A stretch of DNA of 64,000 bases. Source: Streptomyces durmitorensis (GTDB taxonomy: Bacteria > Actinomycetota > Actinomycetes > Streptomycetales > Streptomycetaceae). The notes below the pieces were generated by a model. The model was not told the origin of the DNA. It made no database searches and saw nothing but the letters and a program-made list of their open reading frames with translations. Each line of letters opens with the position of its first letter. Position 1 is the stretch's first letter. The stretch is taken from positions 806,001-870,000 of the forward strand of contig NZ_CP097289.1 in assembly GCF_023498005.1 (NCBI RefSeq), in the 5' to 3' direction. Shown here one piece after another: positions 59,365 to 64,000 of this stretch. The position numbers and the translations under genes are program-made.

Positions 59365-60369
59365 ATGACCACCAGAAGCCTTCCGCGCAGGCTCAGTTCC
59401 GTCCTGCTCACCGTCGTCCTCGGCACCGGCGCACTCGCCGCGTGCGGCGGCTCCGAGGGAGACGACAAGGGGACGGCCGACGCCGCCGCCGACACCGGGT
59501 TCCCGCGCACCGTCAAGCACGCCATGGGCAGCACCGAGATCCCCGCACGGCCGCAGAAGGTCGTCGTCCTCGACACCGGCGAGCTGGACGACGTCACGCT
59601 GCTCGGCATCAAGCCGGTCGGCGCGGTCTCCCCGCACTTCAAGACCTCGGGCGGCTTCCCCTCGTACCTCAAGGACAAGATCGGCGGGGTGAAGGACGTC
59701 GGCCCGATGGAGGAGCCGAACCTGGAACTCATCGCCTCGCTCAAGCCCGATCTGATCCTGTCCTCCAAGGTCCGGCACGAAAAGGTCTACGACAAGCTGG
59801 GCGGCATCGCGCCGACCGTCTTCACCGAGACCACGGGTTCCCCCTGGAAGGAGAACCTGAAGGTCCACGCCAAGGCCCTCGGCAGGGAGAGCAAGGCCGA
59901 CACGGCGCTCAAGAGCTACGAGACGCGCGCCAAGGCCCTCGGCGATTCCATCAAGGCGAAGTACGACGGGAAGATGCCGTCGGCCTCGGTCGTACGCTTC
60001 GTCGCAGGACCGACCCGGCTCTACCAGAAGTCCTCCTACAGCGGCATCGTCCTCCACGACATCGGCCTCACGCGCCCGGCGTCGCAGAACTCGTCCGACC
60101 CCGAGAAGACGATGCTCGACGTCGGCCCCGAGCAGATCGACAAGGCCGACGCCGACCTGATCTTCGTAACGGTGGCCGACGCTCCCGACAAGACCCAGCA
60201 GAAGGACGTCACGTCCAACCCCGTCTGGAAGGACCTGAACGCCGTCAAGAAGGACAAGGTCTTCACGGTCCCGGACGAGACGTGGATGTCGGGCATCGGG
60301 GTCCAGGCCGCGGAGCACGTCCTTGAGGACGTGGCCAAGGCGACGGACGTCGAACTGCCCGCGAAGTAG
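59365..60369 (+). CDS. iron-siderophore ABC transporter substrate-binding lipoprotein
   Basis: The 334-residue precursor has a lipobox LAAC with Cys27, then a FecB/FhuD-type binding fold with a central helix: PQKVVVLDTGELDDVTLLGIKPVG, MEEPNLELIASLKPDLILSS and a C-terminal VFTVPDETWMSGIGVQAAEHVLED. Many Lys residues suit binding of a negatively charged ferric siderophore, such as a citrate-based one. It lies 93 bp after the ATPase with its own AAGGGA SD, and a hairpin separates it from the biosynthetic genes. Confidence 0.93.
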   Translation: MTTRSLPRRLSSVLLTVVLGTGALAACGGSEGDDKGTADAAADTGFPRTVKHAMGSTEIPARPQKVVVLDTGELDDVTLLGIKPVGAVSPHFKTSGGFPSYLKDKIGGVKDVGPMEEPNLELIASLKPDLILSSKVRHEKVYDKLGGIAPTVFTETTGSPWKENLKVHAKALGRESKADTALKSYETRAKALGDSIKAKYDGKMPSASVVRFVAGPTRLYQKSSYSGIVLHDIGLTRPASQNSSDPEKTMLDVGPEQIDKADADLIFVTVADAPDKTQQKDVTSNPVWKDLNAVKKDKVFTVPDETWMSGIGVQAAEHVLEDVAKATDVELPAK

Positions 60370-60400
60370 GCGGCCTTCACGGAACCCTCAGGGCCTCTTC

Positions 60401-60428
60401 GGTGCGGGCCGCTCCACCGGCCCGCACC
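60401..60428 (+). terminator. intercistronic hairpin between uptake and biosynthesis genes
   Basis: A 10-bp perfect stem (60401-60410 with 60419-60428) around an 8-base loop lies 31 bases after the binding-protein stop and 52 before the ATP-grasp start. It may be a partial terminator. Confidence 0.6.
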
Positions 60429-60479
60429 TCCCCCTCCCCCACACGCACCTCCGCTCGCACCCGGAAGTGGACCCCCGCC

Positions 60480-61730
60480 ATGCGGCTGTACGTCCTTGCC
60501 CGCAACCCCACCGACTCGGTCACCGAAGGCTTTCTGCCCGCCGCGCGCAGGCTCGGCCTCGACGTCACCCTCCTCACCGATCAGCCCGATGCCCACCGGC
60601 GCGGTCCCGCCCAGGCGACCCTGAAGTCGTCGGAGACCTCGCAGACCCCGGAGACGCCGGAGATCCCGGAGAACCTGGAGATCCTGGAGTGCGACGTGCG
60701 CGATTTCCGCGCCGTCATCAGCCGGATCTCCGCACACCACCCCCCCGCCGCCGTCTTCACCAACAGCGACCACCTCCAGACCCAGGCCGCCCTTGCCGCC
60801 GAGTACTTCGGGCTGCCCGGCAAGGACTGGCGGGTGGCGCTGCGCACCAAGGACAAGGCGCAGATGCGCCGCCATCTGGCGGCTGCGGGGGCCGACGCGG
60901 TCTGGTCGGCGGAGCTCTCCGCCGACCAGGATCCGGCCGAACTCACGGCCCTCGACGTGCCGTTCCCGTGCGTGGTCAAGCCGCGGGAGGGCGTGGCGAG
61001 CGAGGACGTGGTGCTGGCCGAGGGGCCGGCGGACCTGATCCGGCGGTGCGCGGAGATACAGGCGCGGCGTCCGGGGGCGGCACTGGTCGTCGAGGAGTAT
61101 CTCGCCGGGGAGCTGTGCACTCTGGAGACGCTCGGTGACGGCCGTGTCCGGCACGTCCTGGGCGGCTTTCGTACGGAGGTGTCGCCGCCGCCGTACTTCA
61201 TAGAGGAGCGGATGACGTTCGTCCCGGCGCATCCGGAGCAGGTGACGGCCCAGGTCCTTGCCCAACTGGACGTGCTGGGTGTGGGGTTCGGGGCCTGTCA
61301 CACGGAGTTCGTGGTGGCGCGGGGGCGGGCACGGCTCATCGAGGTCAACTACCGCGCCATCGGCGACCAGTGCGACCTGCTCCTGGCGCAGCTCCTGGAC
61401 GTACCGCTCTTCGAGCACATCCTCCGTACGCATCTGGGCGAGCCACTCCCCTCGGACCTGGGCGCGCGGACGGACGGCCGGGCCCGGCTCGACTATCCGT
61501 GCGCGCGGAGCTCCGGCACGCTGACGGCCGCGCCGCGCGCCAGCGAAGTGACGGTGGGCGGGGTGCGACTGACGTACCGTCCGCTGCGCGAGGTCGGCGA
61601 ACGGCACGAACTCCACGGCACCAACCGCGACTTCCTCGGCGTGGTCCGGGCCACCGGCACCGAACAGGCAGCGGTGGACCGGGCCGTGGCGGACTTCCTC
61701 GCCGAGCAGCACTGGGAGATCACGCCGTGA
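60480..61730 (+). CDS. ATP-grasp family ligase in a siderophore biosynthesis locus
   Basis: The 416-residue protein has the ATP-grasp arrangement: an N-terminal Rossmann-like part, LRTKDKAQMRRHLAAAGA, the Lys of FPCVVKPREGVASEDVVLAEG, the VVEEYLAGELCTLETLG strand and the metal-binding ARLIEVNYRAIGDQCD. Such enzymes form amide or peptide bonds via an acyl phosphate. Beside an NIS synthetase it probably joins an amino acid or diamine in siderophore assembly. ATG 60480 has GGAAGTGG upstream. Its stop overlaps the synthetase start as GTGA. Confidence 0.9.
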   Translation: MRLYVLARNPTDSVTEGFLPAARRLGLDVTLLTDQPDAHRRGPAQATLKSSETSQTPETPEIPENLEILECDVRDFRAVISRISAHHPPAAVFTNSDHLQTQAALAAEYFGLPGKDWRVALRTKDKAQMRRHLAAAGADAVWSAELSADQDPAELTALDVPFPCVVKPREGVASEDVVLAEGPADLIRRCAEIQARRPGAALVVEEYLAGELCTLETLGDGRVRHVLGGFRTEVSPPPYFIEERMTFVPAHPEQVTAQVLAQLDVLGVGFGACHTEFVVARGRARLIEVNYRAIGDQCDLLLAQLLDVPLFEHILRTHLGEPLPSDLGARTDGRARLDYPCARSSGTLTAAPRASEVTVGGVRLTYRPLREVGERHELHGTNRDFLGVVRATGTEQAAVDRAVADFLAEQHWEITP

Positions 61731-64000
61731 CGCGCCTGACGGACGGAACGGGCGCGGTACGTTCCACCGCCGAGGGCGTCGAGGGCGAGCTCCTGTTACG
61801 TGTGCTGAGCGCGCTTCTGCGCGAGGACGTGGTGGGGTGGCGCACCCGGAGCGAGACGGTGCGGCATCCGGACGGCTTGTGGCTGAGGCTGCCGGTGGCA
61901 CCACCGGATGACTCCACGGCAGCTGCGGCCCCGCCCAAGCTCCCCGCGCCACACGCCTCCGCGGAAGACGCAGCCGCGTCCGGGATTCCCGCCGCCGAGC
62001 ACACCGCCGACGCGGGCGGGAGCAGAATGGCCAGCCTGCCAGGCCCGGCACCAACCGCCCCTGCGACACCTGACACCCCGCCCAACAACCCCACCCCACA
62101 CACCTCCGCAGAACACACAACCGCATCCCAGACTCCCACAGCCGAGCACACCGCCGACGCGGGCGGGAGCAGAAAAGCCAGCCTGCCAGGCCCGGCACCA
62201 ACCACCCCTGCGACACCTGACACCCCGCCCAACAACCCCACCCCACACACCTCCACGGAACACACAACCGCATCCCAGACTCCCACAGCCGAGCACACCG
62301 CCGACGCCACCGAGAGCAGAAAAGCCAGCCTGCCAGGCCCGGCACCAACCACCCCTGCGACACCTGACACCCCGCCCAACAACCCCACCCCACACACCTC
62401 CGCAGAACACACAACCGCATCCCAGACTCCCACAGCCGAGCACACCGCCGACGCCACCGAGAGCAGAGAGGGCGGGCTGCCGGGTGCGCCACCAACTGGC
62501 CCCGCGGCAGCTGAATGCGCCGCCGGAGCCGCCGCCTCGCGGCCTGGCGGCGACGGCACCGGACATCCGCCGATGTCGGCCGGGAGCGCCCTCGGCGCGG
62601 GTTCCGACGGGTGTGGGCCCGGCGACGCCCTGCTGATGCCCGTCCGTCCTGACGGCTATCAGGCAACGTACGCCGCCCGGCTCCCCCTGCTCCGACGCGA
62701 GTCCGACGGCGTCGAACTCACCGACACCGGCAGCATTCTGTCCGCCCTGCGTGACCTCGCCGACCCTGTCGACCGCGGCGGGTTCGAGGCGCTCGCCGTG
62801 GAGTGCGGGCAGGCGCTCGACGCCATGCGGCTGCACGTCGCGACGAGGGACGAGGTGGACGCCCTGCTCACCGGGCGGTACGGCAGCGAACCCGCCGACT
62901 GGACCGGACTCGCGGGCGGGCTCGGCCATGACGCCCTCGCCGCGCGGGCGGATCATCCGGTGTATCCGACTTCGCGCGGCCGCTCCGGCCTCTCCGTCGC
63001 ACAACTGCGCGCTTACGCACCCGAGTTCCACCCCACCTTCGCGCTGCGCCAGCTCGCCCTGCCCCGCGAGGCCCTCACCGTCGGCGGCGGCACCGATGCC
63101 TGGCTCTCGCCCCGCGAGGCAGGCGTTCCCGAGCTCGAAGGGAGCCATCTCGTGCTCCCCGTGCACCCCTTGACCGCGGACGGCCCTCTGCGGGACGCGC
63201 TGCGCGAGGCGGGGCTGGAAGAGCGGGCCCTGCTCCTCGACGAGCCAGGACCCGACGTCGTACCGACCCTGTCGATGCGCACCGTCGCCCTCGCCTCGCA
63301 CCCCACGCGCCACCTCAAACTGCCGCTCGCCACTGCCACCTTGGGCCTGCGCAATCGGCGCACCATCAAGCCGGGCACCCTCGTCGACGGCGCCGCGGGC
63401 CAGCGGCTCGTCGAAGCCGTCATCGCCCGCGAGCCACGGTTCCAGGGTGTCGTCCTACACGCGGACGAAACCCGCTTCGCGCACGCCGGGCACGAACTCC
63501 TCGCCGTGCTCCTGCGTTGCTACCCCGCCGGTCTCGACGGCGCCGCCGTCGTGCCGATGGCCGCGCTCCTGTGCCCGGCACCCGGTGATGGCCGGCTGAT
63601 CATCGACCACCTCGCCGAACGCTTCTACGACGGCGCCCCCCTCGCCCTCCTGGACGCCACGCTCACCCTCCTCTTCGACTGGCAGACCACCCTCTTCGCC
63701 TACGGGATCGCCCTGGAGTCGCACCAGCAGAACATCTCGCTGGTGATCGACCAGGGCGCGGACCGCCGGACCCGGCTGCGGCTGCTGTTCAAGGACAACG
63801 ACGGGCCGCGCATCAACCTCGCCCGGCTGCGCGATGCCATGGGGCAACAGGCGGCGGAGTACGGCGTGTTCGATGATGCGCGGATCTTCGTCGACGGTGA
63901 TCTGCCCGTGCTCGACGTGTTCACCACCATCACCCTCCACCTCTGCGCGGGCTCATACGCCTTCGGTCTCGCCCGGCACGGCCACGCCCCGCTGGAGCGG
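61727..64000 (+). CDS. IucA/IucC family NRPS-independent siderophore (NIS) synthetase with internal tandem-repeat insertion (partial, runs off the window)
   Basis: All 758 codons from GTG 61727 to the window end are open. Residues 1-60 and about 300 onward match NIS synthetases: SRGRSGLSVAQLRAYAPEFHPTFALRQL, HPTRHLKLPLATATLGLRNRRTIKPGTLVDG and LESHQQNISLVIDQG are ATP/citrate-binding regions. Between them, about residues 53-300, lies a Pro/Thr/Ala-rich insertion made of 49-residue tandem repeats that family members do not normally have. The enzyme condenses a carboxylic acid such as citrate with an amine or alcohol. GTG start is coupled (GTGA) to the ATP-grasp gene. The C-terminal FhuF-like part lies mostly beyond the window. 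Confidence 0.9.
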   Translation, partial: MTRLTDGTGAVRSTAEGVEGELLLRVLSALLREDVVGWRTRSETVRHPDGLWLRLPVAPPDDSTAAAAPPKLPAPHASAEDAAASGIPAAEHTADAGGSRMASLPGPAPTAPATPDTPPNNPTPHTSAEHTTASQTPTAEHTADAGGSRKASLPGPAPTTPATPDTPPNNPTPHTSTEHTTASQTPTAEHTADATESRKASLPGPAPTTPATPDTPPNNPTPHTSAEHTTASQTPTAEHTADATESREGGLPGAPPTGPAAAECAAGAAASRPGGDGTGHPPMSAGSALGAGSDGCGPGDALLMPVRPDGYQATYAARLPLLRRESDGVELTDTGSILSALRDLADPVDRGGFEALAVECGQALDAMRLHVATRDEVDALLTGRYGSEPADWTGLAGGLGHDALAARADHPVYPTSRGRSGLSVAQLRAYAPEFHPTFALRQLALPREALTVGGGTDAWLSPREAGVPELEGSHLVLPVHPLTADGPLRDALREAGLEERALLLDEPGPDVVPTLSMRTVALASHPTRHLKLPLATATLGLRNRRTIKPGTLVDGAAGQRLVEAVIAREPRFQGVVLHADETRFAHAGHELLAVLLRCYPAGLDGAAVVPMAALLCPAPGDGRLIIDHLAERFYDGAPLALLDATLTLLFDWQTTLFAYGIALESHQQNISLVIDQGADRRTRLRLLFKDNDGPRINLARLRDAMGQQAAEYGVFDDARIFVDGDLPVLDVFTTITLHLCAGSYAFGLARHGHAPLER
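62031..62471. repeat. three near-identical 147-bp tandem repeats inside the NIS synthetase gene
   Basis: Units 62031-62177, 62178-62324 and 62325-62471 differ at only a few positions. Degenerate copies flank them (about 61884-62030 and from 62472). The period is a multiple of three (49 codons), so copy changes keep the frame. The units are richer in A at third positions (CCA, ACA, GAA) than the surrounding gene. Confidence 0.95.

Noticed and set aside
60036..62666. 876-codon frame on the minus strand with repeated Cys/Trp/Gly-rich blocks
   Set aside because: It is antisense to three well-supported genes. It stays open because of G+C bias and because the 147-bp repeat is a multiple of three. 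Its composition is not protein-like.
61796..63313. 505-codon minus-strand frame with Gly/Val/Cys repeats
   Set aside because: Same cause: the reverse complement of the in-frame tandem repeat in the NIS synthetase.

Overview
The window looks like chromosomal DNA of a Streptomyces or a close relative. Evidence: very high G+C with strong G/C preference at third codon positions, many GTG starts and some TTG starts, SD sequences of the GGAGG type, leaderless-looking promoters, an LPMO with a DasR-like operator, actinobacterial iron boxes, a streptogrisin-type protease and an NHLP exporter. I see no rRNA, tRNA, CRISPR array, insertion sequence or phage block. About 55 protein genes are supported, and the last one runs off the right edge.

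Layout. (1) 1-6.5 kb: a TauE/SafE exporter, an AraC regulator with a quinone-type oxidoreductase, a DoxX protein, a small secreted copper LPMO behind a DasR-like site, a serine beta-lactamase/esterase-like hydrolase and a Tat-exported protein of unknown function. (2) 6.5-12.8 kb, minus strand: a minimal peptide-export operon. It holds a 75-residue double-glycine precursor, a perfect hairpin, an HlyD-type adaptor, a C39-peptidase ABC exporter and a second NHLM-type ABC protein. The core peptide has no cysteine and is made of Gly/Val/Thr/Ala, and no modifying enzyme is nearby. (3) 13-33.5 kb: a region dominated by organosulfur use. It contains a TauD-like dioxygenase, ROK and Rrf2 regulators, a DszC/SfnB-like flavoprotein, an ssuD-C-A-B sulfonate operon, an operon of three luciferase-like monooxygenases and a glutathionyl-hydroquinone-reductase-like protein. 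Four of these units are preceded by short unannotated ORFs of one family (R-x-H-[IV]-D-L then Cys), which look like cysteine-sensing leader peptides. A secreted nuclease and a lactate-monooxygenase/hydroxyacid-dehydrogenase pair with a divergent PucR regulator lie between them.

(4) 33.4-54 kb: mixed housekeeping and secreted functions. These are a flavin amine oxidase, an M13 peptidase, a short UvrA paralogue, an S1 protease, a DUF3048 protein, an MMPL transporter, a protein of unknown function with an N-terminal micro-repeat, TPR proteins, a PPOX/F420 protein, an M64 peptidase, a GNAT enzyme, an MFS transporter, and a Clp_N/HTH protein whose start codon abuts two tandem perfect operators. 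(5) 54-64 kb: a 2OG-Fe oxygenase, then an iron locus. A FhuF-like reductase is transcribed away from an operon of two FecCD permeases, an ATPase and a binding lipoprotein, with an iron box on each side. An ATP-grasp enzyme and an IucA/IucC (NIS) siderophore synthetase follow. The synthetase carries an in-frame array of 147-bp (49-residue) tandem repeats inside its N-terminal domain.

The two most unusual items are the cysteine-free double-glycine peptide with its dedicated exporter, and the NIS synthetase with a minisatellite inside its coding frame. The four-member leader-peptide family is the best evidence that scattered genes here form one sulfur regulon. All family names come from recognising motifs by eye. 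No database search was run.
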